NCBI GenBank assembly: GCA_946411635.1
Contig: CAMKES010000003.1
Span: forward strand, 62,001-126,000
DNA: 64,000 nucleotides
Reading direction: 5' to 3'
Source of the DNA: an uncultured Clostridia bacterium
Lineage (GTDB): Bacteria; Bacillota; Clostridia; Christensenellales; CAG-138
How positions within the stretch are numbered: the first letter of the stretch is position 1; the number at the start of each line of letters is the position of its first letter. The position numbers and the translations under genes are program-made. The notes beneath the pieces were generated by a model. It saw only the letters and a program-made list of their open reading frames with translations. It had not been told where the DNA came from and ran no database searches. Of the stretch, positions 1-6,778 are shown piece by piece.

Positions 1-182
1 CGCATCGTTCGCGGCGGTTTTTTATCCTTACGGATCAAAACCACCGTTCACCCGCTCCGTCGCGGCTCCTTTCCGCAAGCGATCCCGCTTGCTTCGTCTG
101 CTCGGTTGTAAACGCCCTCGCAACGCCTCCGCTGCGCTACCAATCGCTTGCGGGCAAGTCCGTTATCAACACTCGCACCATA
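1..182. other. Unassigned sequence before first terminator
   Basis: No convincing gene was found here. A 62-codon open frame can be read on the minus strand (48-236), but it has no ribosome binding site and runs through the stem of the terminator at 183-223, so I treat it as spurious. The plus strand probably holds the transcribed tail of a gene or RNA that lies outside the window, since it leads directly into a good intrinsic terminator. Confidence 0.4.
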
Positions 183-223
183 GAAGGACTCTGATTTGGA
201 TACCATCAGGGTCCTTCTTTTTT
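183..223 (+). terminator. Intrinsic terminator of an upstream unit
   Basis: A 13-bp stem (GAAGGACTCTGAT pairing with ATCAGGGTCCTTC, one T-G wobble), a 9-nt loop and a run of T. The first TGCACCCC repeat word of the window begins at the last T (223). Confidence 0.85.
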
Positions 224-272
224 GCACCCCTCCCATGTGAAAAAGTCCTTATATTATGGGCTTTTTCGGCTT

Positions 273-289
273 CTCGCACACGAATACCT
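273..289 (-). repeat. Inverted single copy of the 20-bp repeat
   Basis: TCTCGCACACGAATACC matches the complement of the tandem unit at 371-470 at 16 of 17 positions (A for T). It faces the array with about 80 bp between them, an arrangement like the inverted, multiply repeated ends of some transposons. Confidence 0.6.
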
Positions 290-370
290 GCTCGAGCCGT
301 CTCTTCATTCATGCTCATCCAGTCGATTTTCGACCATTTACAGTAAAAGCCCCATCCCGACCGACTCTGA

Positions 371-470
371 AATCGTGTGCGAGATGGGGGTAATCGTGTG
401 CGAGATGGGAGTAATCGTGTGCGAGATGGGGTAATCGTGCGCGAGATGGGGTAATCGTGTGCGAGATGGG
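371..470 (+). repeat. Five-unit 20/21-bp tandem repeat
   Basis: Units start at 371, 392, 413, 433 and 453 (periods 21, 21, 20, 20). The consensus is AATCGTGTGCGAGATGGGGT, with only one base change outside the G-rich end (T to C in unit 4). There are no spacers and no cas genes. It lies between the terminator at 183-223 and the stop codon of the MFS gene, so it may also be part of that gene's 3' region. Confidence 0.9.
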
Positions 471-492
471 TTGTAACTACAAACGGGAATTT

Positions 493-1695
493 TTAGCGTT
501 CTATCCTGTTGCAGCGAAGGCACATGGCATAAAACGCAATTGCCAGAAGCTGTGATGCTACAGATACGACAACAAGATACATTGGATTCAAATCATACAG
601 GGCACCGAGGAGCCAACTTCCCAGAAACCACGCAATACCGAAGCCTGTTTCAAAAATACCGAAGCCCGTACTTCGCATGGAACGGGGGACCATTCCGCTG
701 ACAGCTGCCTTCATAATACTTTCCTGCGCGCCTATTCCGATTCCCCACAGGATAATCCCGATTCCGATTATCCGGGCATTTCCGGTCATGAAAATAAAAC
801 AGGAGAAGAAGGTGCTGCACAGCGTGGAAATGATCAGTGCTTTCAGCCCGATTTTATCGAAAAGCCAGCCGAAGAACAGCGCAGCAAAGGCATCCACCGC
901 CATTGCTGCTGCATAGAGCAGACTCAGCGTGGATTCTGGAAACGCTCCCGTATTGGCTGCATGAAGTGTGATCAAGGTGAAGTCGGCAAAGCCGAAGGCA
1001 AAAAAGCAGATGGACGCCATGAATAGAGCAAATGACTTCCCAAACCGAAAGTTCTCCGGTTTATCTTCCTGCTTTTCAAACATCTCCGGATCGGGATACT
1101 TAATCTTTGCCGCCAAAACAAGCGCTATGGTAATCAATGCAGGAACGAGCAGTACCGCAAAGGAGATCCTGTATGTTTGAAAGAGGTCGTCCGAACCTTT
1201 TACAAGAGCCGTTACGAAGAGCAGTATCGGCCCGAGAAATGCGCCGAGCTGGTCCAGAAATTCCTGATAGGCAAAGCCTTTTCCGGTTCCGATCTCGCTT
1301 GCCGCAAAGCTGACCAGCGTGTTTTTGGCAGGCTTCTTAACTGCTTTTCCGACCCGCTCCAGAATCACAAGGCCGCAGGCCCAAACCCACCCATGTTCCG
1401 GTACAAGAGCCAGTGCGGGGATTGCCAGTACTTGAATGACATAGCCCGCGATAACAAGTGTCCAGTATTTCTTCGTCTTATCGGCTATCAATCCGGAAAT
1501 CAGCCGCAGCGAATACCCGCATAATTCGCCTATACCGGATACGAATCCGATGGCAGCGGCGGATGCGCCCGCAAGGTTTAAGTATTCGCCCAATATGCTT
1601 CTGGCGCCTTCATGGGTTAAGTCTGAAAACAGACTCACGATCCCCATCAGGGTTATAAATGCGATCGCTCCGGATATAGTCCTTTTCTTATTCAT
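493..1695 (-). CDS. MFS transporter
   Basis: A 400-residue polytopic membrane protein with about twelve hydrophobic segments in two halves, split by a charged loop around residues 205-225 (KYPDPEMFEKQEDKPENF). The usual MFS loop 2-3 signature is present as SGLIADKTKKYW (about residues 67-78), with a related GWLFDKIGLKAL in the second half. The family uses ion gradients to move small solutes; the substrate cannot be told. The gene is AT-richer than the window as a whole and is followed on the minus strand by the short tandem repeats. It is the last of four minus-strand genes with 50-90 bp gaps (GNAT, GNAT, GNAT, MFS), so it may be cotranscribed. Three acetyltransferases with an exporter would fit drug or toxic amine resistance, but this is inference. 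Confidence 0.85.
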   Translation of the reverse strand: MNKKRTISGAIAFITLMGIVSLFSDLTHEGARSILGEYLNLAGASAAAIGFVSGIGELCGYSLRLISGLIADKTKKYWTLVIAGYVIQVLAIPALALVPEHGWVWACGLVILERVGKAVKKPAKNTLVSFAASEIGTGKGFAYQEFLDQLGAFLGPILLFVTALVKGSDDLFQTYRISFAVLLVPALITIALVLAAKIKYPDPEMFEKQEDKPENFRFGKSFALFMASICFFAFGFADFTLITLHAANTGAFPESTLSLLYAAAMAVDAFAALFFGWLFDKIGLKALIISTLCSTFFSCFIFMTGNARIIGIGIILWGIGIGAQESIMKAAVSGMVPRSMRSTGFGIFETGFGIAWFLGSWLLGALYDLNPMYLVVVSVASQLLAIAFYAMCLRCNRIER

Positions 1696-1748
1696 GTTTC
1701 ATGCCTTTATCTTCTCAAACAGGAATTCGTTGATCTCTGTGCGTCGGA

Positions 1749-2237
1749 TCACAATTCCTTCACCATGTATGTTCCGCCTTCTTCACGGTTATCAGGCTTA
1801 TACCCGCATTTTTCATACAAGCTCATCCCTTCCGGATTGTGATCCCACACGAAGAGCACGCTTGATGAACAGCCGTCCTGCCGTGCCAGTGTATTCATCT
1901 CATGGATTGCCGCAGACGCAAAACCCCTTCTTCTTTCCGACTCGAATATCAGCAGGTCTTCGAGGAACACATAGTATTGGCCGTCGCCTTCGCGCGAATA
2001 GTATTTGAAAAAGATCCATCCGACTTTCTTTTTGTTCCCGTCCTCGATGTTCATTATGAAGCTGTATTCTGTATCCAGCCCGTCGGGGAGATCTGCGCCG
2101 AATTCCATTTCCGCTTCCATCAGCGCCTGCTCCGGGTTCATGTCTCGTCCTTTCATCAGATCCGACGCGTAATCGGCGACACTGAACTTTTTGAAAGCAC
2201 GAAACTCATCTTCTGTCATTTTACGCAGAGTCATCAT
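1749..2237 (-). CDS. GNAT family N-acetyltransferase
   Basis: About 162 residues. The acetyl-CoA binding loop of the GNAT fold is visible as FESERRRGFASAAIHEM in the middle, preceded by the beta strand YYVFLEDLLI and followed by the usual ending, MSLYEKCGYKP. Proteins of this family transfer the acetyl group of acetyl-CoA to an amine; the acceptor is unknown. I start at the ATG ATG pair at 2237/2234 because GGAGGAGA lies 7 nt upstream; an upstream TTG is in frame but has no ribosome binding site. The leader holds ACAAATCGG shortly before the GGAGG, a motif shared with neighbouring genes. It is the third of four aligned genes. Confidence 0.85.
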   Translation of the reverse strand: MMTLRKMTEDEFRAFKKFSVADYASDLMKGRDMNPEQALMEAEMEFGADLPDGLDTEYSFIMNIEDGNKKKVGWIFFKYYSREGDGQYYVFLEDLLIFESERRRGFASAAIHEMNTLARQDGCSSSVLFVWDHNPEGMSLYEKCGYKPDNREEGGTYMVKEL

Positions 2238-2311
2238 CAGTCTCCTCCGCAAATACCGATTTGTTTGTTTCTCCGTCCGTCCCGATAAGCGGGAATTCGT
2301 CTACGTGCTGC

Positions 2312-3322
2312 TTACCGCTTTTTGCAGGTGACGCCGTCGATCACGAGGCAGTTGTCGCCGAACGTGATCTTCACGTTGCCTTTTGCTCTGCCGAAGGTAT
2401 TCTCACCGATCGGCAGCAGCTTGAACTCAAAATAATCTTCCTCCGGGTCGTTGCGTGCGAGTCCAAAAAGATCGCCGTCCTGCATCCAGACCTTCTTGAG
2501 CATGAATGCTTCACACAGCTCTTCATATTCGCCGCAGTAATCAGGCCACCGGTTCTTATCGGGTTTTTTGAGCATGAGACGCTGCGCCTCGTTTATCCAG
2601 TAGTACACGTATTCGCGGTCGAACCGATACCCCAGCTTTTCCGCGAGACGCAACGAACTCAGGTTCGACGCGTCCCAGAGCGGTTCCAGTCCATCCTCGA
2701 GGCAGGAAAGGATCAGTTTTGCTCCCACGGCGGCAGCAAGCCCTTTGCGGCGTTCCGTTTCTATGGTGGCGATCTCGACCTCGATGCCGTAGGGGTAGCA
2801 GTAGCAGGACGATGCGCCGGCGACCGCCTTACCGTCTTTCAGCACGGCAAACCCGCGTCCTTTCTCCAGAAACGCTTCTTTCGTCTCGAACTCGCCTATG
2901 AGATCCTCAAGATCGTCGTCATCGGAAATAAGATCGTAGATCTCGCCGTCGATGCGTCTGATCTCATAGCCCTCAGGCAGAGCGTCAACAAAAGATTTAA
3001 GCTTTTCCCGGTCGAACTCCTTACACCGATGGATCGCGTAGCGGGTAGTCGGCTCGGCTTCCGGGAAGCATTCCCGGATCAGCTTTTCCCACTCTTCATT
3101 CAGCGGGATCACAATATCGTCGCCGAGCTCCCCGTATTCGACAAGTTCTCTGTCCGGTTCTCCGCCCAAATATATGCCGTCATATGAAGAGTACGCCAAC
3201 GCGGAACGCGGCGCGACCGGGTCGGTCACAAAGACTCTGATCGTTGCATCGACAGCGTCGAACCCGTACCAGAATTCAAACATGCGCTTTACCTTGGAAA
3301 AGTCTTTTAATTCATATATCAT
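2312..3322 (-). CDS. GNAT acetyltransferase, two-part (PF12746-like)
   Basis: 336 residues. The central part (about 150-255) has the GNAT core: GFAVLKDGKAVAGASSCY, then EVEIATIETERRKGLAAAVG (acetyl-CoA loop), then SSLRLAEKLGYRFDREYVYY. The N-terminal 130 residues resemble the lead domain of the GNAT_acetyltran group, which includes antibiotic self-resistance enzymes of the ZmaR type. The last 70 or so residues are an added beta-rich piece that ends in ITFGDNCLVIDGVTCKKR. The ATG at 3322 follows AAGGAGACAACGT, and the leader has ACAAATCGG. Substrate unknown. The next gene downstream starts 75 bp on in the same direction. Confidence 0.8.
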   Translation of the reverse strand: MIYELKDFSKVKRMFEFWYGFDAVDATIRVFVTDPVAPRSALAYSSYDGIYLGGEPDRELVEYGELGDDIVIPLNEEWEKLIRECFPEAEPTTRYAIHRCKEFDREKLKSFVDALPEGYEIRRIDGEIYDLISDDDDLEDLIGEFETKEAFLEKGRGFAVLKDGKAVAGASSCYCYPYGIEVEIATIETERRKGLAAAVGAKLILSCLEDGLEPLWDASNLSSLRLAEKLGYRFDREYVYYWINEAQRLMLKKPDKNRWPDYCGEYEELCEAFMLKKVWMQDGDLFGLARNDPEEDYFEFKLLPIGENTFGRAKGNVKITFGDNCLVIDGVTCKKR

Positions 3323-3403
3323 ACGTTGTCTCCTTAAATCCCGATTTGTTTATTCCTTTGACATCAGTACCGCTGTCTCGGCGTGCATTGAGACAATCGG
3401 AAT

Positions 3404-3868
3404 TCAGAGTTTCAATACAAGTATGGCTTCTTCGTCCTCCATCTCGCCCGTTTCCCGAAAGCCCGCTTTATGGTATACGTGCAGTCCGCGTTCGTTCTCA
3501 GGCGCAGTCGACAGATAGATCCTGTCCACACCGTTCTCTTTGAAATACTTGATGATCTCATGAAGCGCCGCCTGACCGTAGCCCTTGCCCTGTTCGTTTT
3601 TGTCGATCATAAAACGCCAGAGACAGTACCTGTCGACGGGGTTTTCATCCTCGGGGTCCAGGGCGAGCATACAGAAGCCGACAAGCTTTTCGCCCGCATA
3701 GATCGCAAACGGCCTCGCCGTGCCGGGCGCGTTGGCATTGGCCTCATCGGCCTCGCTTAATGAATAATCGTTCGGCGCGACAAACAGCTGATCTTCACGC
3801 ACAGTGAGCGCCAGCACAGCCTCGCGATTCGTATCGTTAATCGGTTCCAGTTTGATTTTCATATCCAT
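3404..3868 (-). CDS. GNAT acetyltransferase, BltD/PaiA-like
   Basis: 154 residues with a full GNAT fold: RPFAIYAGEKLVGFCMLAL, RFMIDKNEQGKGYGQAALHEI (the Q/R-x-x-G-x-G/A loop is QGKGYG) and NERGLHVYHKAGFRETGE. The order and spacing resemble small Firmicutes diamine/spermidine acetyltransferases of the BltD kind, so a polyamine or other small amine is a reasonable guess. Start chosen at ATG 3868 with AGAGGT 8 nt upstream. It is the first of the four minus-strand genes and would be nearest the promoter, which I could not place with confidence in the 3869-4200 region. Confidence 0.82.
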   Translation of the reverse strand: MDMKIKLEPINDTNREAVLALTVREDQLFVAPNDYSLSEADEANANAPGTARPFAIYAGEKLVGFCMLALDPEDENPVDRYCLWRFMIDKNEQGKGYGQAALHEIIKYFKENGVDRIYLSTAPENERGLHVYHKAGFRETGEMEDEEAILVLKL

Positions 3869-3905
3869 ATTGCATTACCTCTGCAAATATCAATTTGTCT
3901 GTTTG

Positions 3906-4061
3906 TTACCGCTTGCTCCAAAGCAGGCAATCTATCTTCTTCGTTTCACTAATACACGCATATTCCGGAAGCAGCCGGTCAAATTCCTCAATGTTCTCCC
4001 GGGCTTCGCCGGTGGTAAGATAATCGGCGTACCAAGTTACAATCTGATCGTACAGGATCAC
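3906..4061 (-). pseudogene. C-terminal gene remnant, 51 codons
   Basis: Read on the minus strand, 3906-4061 gives a well-composed globular tail starting at a GTG (ILYDQIVTWYADYL...) and ending DCLLWSKR then TAA. There is no Shine-Dalgarno or ATG, and an in-frame stop lies 21 nt upstream of the GTG. This looks like the 3' end of a gene whose 5' part has been lost, possibly when the repeats at 4202-4336 were rearranged. I do not recognise the parent family. A true short gene starting at the GTG is the alternative. Confidence 0.45.
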
Positions 4062-4201
4062 AGCGTTCTGTGGTTTTTCTTACCAGATCACAATTGATTA
4101 TACACTCTAAAGAACACTTTTTCAATTGCATTTCGTTTATCATTGCTAAAGCCTCTTCGGAGGCTGAGGTGATTGACCGCGCAGAGAACGATATGGCTTG
4201 A
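4062..4201. other. Gene-free AT-rich stretch
   Basis: Between the remnant and the repeat array no gene is supported. Three loosely similar words (TTGTGATCTGGTA, CTGTGATCCTGTA, TTGTAACTTGGTA on the minus strand, about 4035-4097) may be a further degenerate repeat. The promoter of the acetyltransferase group is expected here but no clear -35/-10 pair was found. Confidence 0.35.
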
Positions 4202-4336
4202 CGCATCCCTCCCTCCGGAAATGCACCCCGCTTTCGTCAAAGTGCACCCCTCCCTTCGGCTAAATGCACCCCTCTCCACGGTAATTTGCACCCCACCCTA
4301 TGCCAAAATGCACCCCGGGAAGCAAGGTGGGGTGCA
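4202..4336 (+). repeat. 22-bp array of TGCACCCC words
   Basis: TGCACCCC occurs at 4222, 4243, 4265, 4287 and 4309 (steps 21, 22, 22, 22), with a degenerate first unit at 4202 (CGCATCCCTCCC). The remainder of each unit diverges. The last unit faces GGGGTGCA at 4329-4336, which gives an 8-bp inverted pair. A single further word, TGCACCCCTCCC, lies at 223-234, at the other edge of the low-GC block. The look is that of a transposon end with multiple protein-binding repeats (as in IS21-type elements), but no transposase is present. Confidence 0.75.
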
Positions 4337-4512
4337 TTGGTATCGTAATTAGCGTGATTTGGTATCTGAAGACTGGGACTCGTCCGCGTGCGGCTTCTTT
4401 AAAGCCGGTCGGAAAACGAACGTTCGACCCGGATATCTTTCGGCTGCGTCTTGACCTGCGGGCCGAAAACTGGTACTATTTTTACAGGAAATCGGTTGGT
4501 AGGAGGGGTTCC

Positions 4513-5940
4513 GTGAACGATACTGTCGCCATCGCTTCGACTGCGGATCTGTCGCAGTTTTTCACCAATATGATCGGCACCCTTGCCGTGATCCTCGTCA
4601 TCGCCGCGTTCATCGGCGGAAGCGAGCATCTGGCAAAGTTTTTCGGCTCCGGAAAGAGCAATTGGAAATACGCGGTCTTTTTCGGCGTGCTCGGCGGGCT
4701 CTTCGGCATTTACGGCACGATGTCCGGCCTTGAACTGAACGGCGCGATCATTTCGGTCCGCGACATCGGACCGATGTTCGCCGGCTTTTCGGGCGGGCCG
4801 CTCGGCGGTCTGATCGCGGGCGTGATCGCCGGCACGCACCGGTTCTTTGTGTATTTCCTCGGCTCGAACAACTCACTTTCGGCGCAGACGGTCACGTACG
4901 CCTGCGTTGCCGCGACGATCTGCATCGGCGTTCTGTGCGGACTGCTGTCCCTGAAGATCCACGAAAAACTGAAAAAACCCTGGCTGGCGCTGATCACGGG
5001 CGTCGTCATGGAGGTCTTTCATCTGTCGCTCGTCCTGCTCGTCGGCTGGCTGTTCAACAATTTCTCCGCGGCGCTCGGCATCGTCAAGACGATCGTGCTT
5101 CCCTTTATTCTGGTCAACGCGATCGGCTTCACGCTGATGATCGCGATGATCAGCTATATCGAAAAACAGCGCGCGATCACGCTCGAGCGTTCGCGGCTCA
5201 AAACGGAGCTGGAGATCGCGACGACCATCCAGCGTTCGCTTCTGCCGCCGATCACGGAAACGTACCCCGGCCGGCACGAGATCGGTCTTGCGGCTTCCAT
5301 GGATCCGGCGAAGGAGGTCGGCGGCGATTTTTACGACGTGTTCTTTGTGGATAAGGACCGGCTCGCCTTCGTCGTCGCGGACGTTTCCGGCAAAGGGATC
5401 CCTGCGGCGCTGTTCATGGCGACCTCCAAGACCACGATCCAGAACTGCGTGCGCGACGTTCCTTCGCTTGCAGAGGCGGCGGCGACCGCCAACGAGAGCC
5501 TGTGCAGCAACAATTCGGCCGATATGTTCGTCACCGCGTGGATCGGCGTGCTCGATCTTCCGACCGGCGCGCTCACGTTCGTCTGTGCCGGTCACAACCC
5601 GCCCGTGCGGATCTCGGACGGGAAGCCGACCTTCCTCAAGATCCGGAGCGGCTTCGTATTCGGCGGCATGAGCGGCGTGAAATACCGGGAGCACACCATC
5701 GATCTGAAGCGGGGCGACCGGCTCTTCCTCTACACCGACGGCGTGACCGAGGCCGAAAACCGCGGACACGAGCTGTTCGGCGAAGAGCGGCTCCTCGCCT
5801 GCCTCGAACAGGATGCCGGCAAGACGCCGGACGAGATCCTTTCCGACGTGAAGACCGCGATCGCCGCGCACGTCGACGGCTGCGAGCAGTTCGACGACAT
5901 CACGATGCTCTGCATCAGCTTTCCCGGAACGGAGCCGTAA
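4513..5940 (+). CDS. 5TM-receptor SpoIIE-type protein phosphatase
   Basis: 475 residues. The N-terminal 200 residues are a LytS-type 5TM receptor domain, with LFGIYGTMSGLELNGAII, then ISVRDIGPMFAGFSGGPLGG and the IAGTHRF end motif. A short helix with EIATTIQRSLLPP links it to a C-terminal PP2C/SpoIIE phosphatase, with metal-binding positions GGDFYDVF, VVADVSGKGIPAALFMA, LYTDGVTEA and FDDITMLCI. Such proteins dephosphorylate anti-sigma factor antagonists (RsbU/SpoIIE logic) in response to a membrane signal; no partner switch genes are nearby. The start is the GTG at 4513 with AGGAGGGG 5 nt before it; the frame stays open upstream to 4300 but without another ribosome binding site. A strong terminator follows. 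Confidence 0.88.
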   Translation: MNDTVAIASTADLSQFFTNMIGTLAVILVIAAFIGGSEHLAKFFGSGKSNWKYAVFFGVLGGLFGIYGTMSGLELNGAIISVRDIGPMFAGFSGGPLGGLIAGVIAGTHRFFVYFLGSNNSLSAQTVTYACVAATICIGVLCGLLSLKIHEKLKKPWLALITGVVMEVFHLSLVLLVGWLFNNFSAALGIVKTIVLPFILVNAIGFTLMIAMISYIEKQRAITLERSRLKTELEIATTIQRSLLPPITETYPGRHEIGLAASMDPAKEVGGDFYDVFFVDKDRLAFVVADVSGKGIPAALFMATSKTTIQNCVRDVPSLAEAAATANESLCSNNSADMFVTAWIGVLDLPTGALTFVCAGHNPPVRISDGKPTFLKIRSGFVFGGMSGVKYREHTIDLKRGDRLFLYTDGVTEAENRGHELFGEERLLACLEQDAGKTPDEILSDVKTAIAAHVDGCEQFDDITMLCISFPGTEP

Positions 5941-5962
5941 ACGGACGGCGCCGCATCCGGCC

Positions 5963-5997
5963 GCGCACAGGCGTTCCGGCGTCTGCGCGCTTTTTTT
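5963..5997 (+). terminator. Intrinsic terminator
   Basis: An 11-bp GC-rich stem with one mismatch and one wobble (GCGCACAGGCG against CGTCTGCGCGC) followed by seven T. It ends the phosphatase gene. Confidence 0.85.
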
Positions 5998-6022
5998 GTC
6001 ACAAAGTTCACCGGAGGTTTTC

Positions 6023-6051
6023 TTTACTTCCGGCGTTCCGGATGGTATGAT
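6023..6051 (+). promoter_or_regulatory. Promoter of the zincin gene
   Basis: -35 TTTACT (6023-6028), 17-bp spacer, -10 TATGAT (6046-6051); ATG at 6085. The transcript leader holds GTAAATCGG, a weak match to the ACAAATCGG leader motif. Confidence 0.55.
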
Positions 6052-6084
6052 ACAACTGTAAATCGGATCGAAAGGGAAAACGGC

Positions 6085-6468
6085 ATGATCGGGATCGAAG
6101 AATACAGACAAATCGTTTCGGAGCTTCTGGACGAGCTGCCGAAGGCGTTCTTCAAAGAGCTTTCCGGCGGCGTGATCGTGTCGGAGGCGACGATCGTTCC
6201 GGATTACGCCAGAGGGAACGATCTCTATACCCTCGGCCAGTACAGGATCTATTCCGGCGTCCGGCAGATCGTGATGTACAAGGGCTCGTTCGACTGCGCG
6301 TATCCGTACGCGGACGCGGCGGCGGCGAAGCCGATCCTGCGCGGCGTTCTGCGGCACGAATTCCGGCATCATCTGGAGTTTCTGGGCGGCATTCACGATT
6401 CGACGTCGCTGGAAGCCGCCGACGCGCGCGAAAAGCGCGCCTATCTCGACCGGCATTCGGGATCGTGA
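6085..6468 (+). CDS. Small zincin-type metallopeptidase
   Basis: 127 residues, the normal size of the Zincin_1 (PF06262, MMP-like) family. The zinc motif is HEFRH (His91, Glu92, His95), embedded in LRHEFRHHLE; in most members this reads HExGHH. The preceding strand IYSGVRQIVMYKG and the TLGQYR turn fit the fold. These are cytoplasmic putative zinc peptidases of unknown substrate. The ATG is preceded by AAAGGG at about 10 nt. It stands alone between a promoter and a weak terminator. Confidence 0.75.
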   Translation: MIGIEEYRQIVSELLDELPKAFFKELSGGVIVSEATIVPDYARGNDLYTLGQYRIYSGVRQIVMYKGSFDCAYPYADAAAAKPILRGVLRHEFRHHLEFLGGIHDSTSLEAADAREKRAYLDRHSGS

Positions 6469-6492
6469 ACGGCTGCGCCGGCCATTGCAGAA

Positions 6493-6520
6493 AGAACCGC
6501 CTTTTCGGGCGGTTCTGTTT
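6493..6520 (+). terminator. Stem-loop terminator of the zincin gene
   Basis: AGAACCGCC pairs with GGCGGTTCT around a short T-rich loop, followed by GTTT only, so it is a weaker terminator than the others here. Confidence 0.6.
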
Positions 6521-6545
6521 ATGGAAAGGGAATACCATCATTCGT

Positions 6546-6680
6546 TCATTGCTTCATCAGATTCTTTGCTTCCTGCAGATCGATTCTTGCATGATAGCCA
6601 TGCGTTTCCAGTAATTTCAACAAATTTCCGCCGTCCATCAGTGAAATGGGTTTTTCATTTGCAAATAAGAGCGCGGTTTT
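6546..6680 (-). pseudogene. C-terminal remnant of Mrr-like endonuclease
   Basis: The last 40 or so residues of the minus-strand frame read LLFANEKPISLMDGGNLLKLLETHG, then ARIDLQEAKNLMKQ and a stop. The KPISLMDG..LLKLL arrangement is typical of the end of Mrr/topoisomerase-linked restriction endonuclease domains (..K-P-I-x-L-I-D-G..L..LL). Upstream the frame loses similarity and runs into the MATE promoter, so only the tail remains. The segment is AT-richer than its surroundings. Identification rests on recall of the family ending, not on an alignment. Confidence 0.5.
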
Positions 6681-6702
6681 TTGCCGGGACTGAATATAAC
6701 AT

Positions 6703-6731
6703 TTGCCAAAGCCCGGGGGATGCGATATAAT
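6703..6731 (+). promoter_or_regulatory. Promoter of the MATE gene
   Basis: -35 TTGCCA (6703-6708), 17-bp spacer, -10 TATAAT (6726-6731). The palindrome at 6744-6758 begins 12 nt after the -10, that is over the start of transcription. Confidence 0.75.
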
Positions 6732-6743
6732 ACCGGTGAAATC

Positions 6744-6758
6744 GTTTCCGATAGAAAC
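6744..6758. promoter_or_regulatory. Probable MarR operator, MATE side
   Basis: GTTTCCGATAGAAAC is an imperfect palindrome nearly identical to GTTTCCATTGGAAAC at 8838-8852. Both lie 11-12 nt downstream of a -10 box. The nearest regulator gene is the marR homologue between the two promoters, so it is the obvious candidate to bind here and repress. Confidence 0.6.
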
Positions 6759-6778
6759 AAAATGCATTGGGGTGGCAA

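Noticed and set aside
48..236. A 62-codon minus-strand gene
   Set aside because: No ribosome binding site, and it crosses a terminator hairpin; the sequence type is seen as spurious frames in many gut genomes.
371..470. CRISPR array
   Set aside because: The period is 20-21 bp with no unique spacers and no cas genes; it is a plain tandem repeat.
4202..4336. CRISPR array
   Set aside because: Only 8 bp are constant per 22 bp, which is far too short for CRISPR repeats and spacers.
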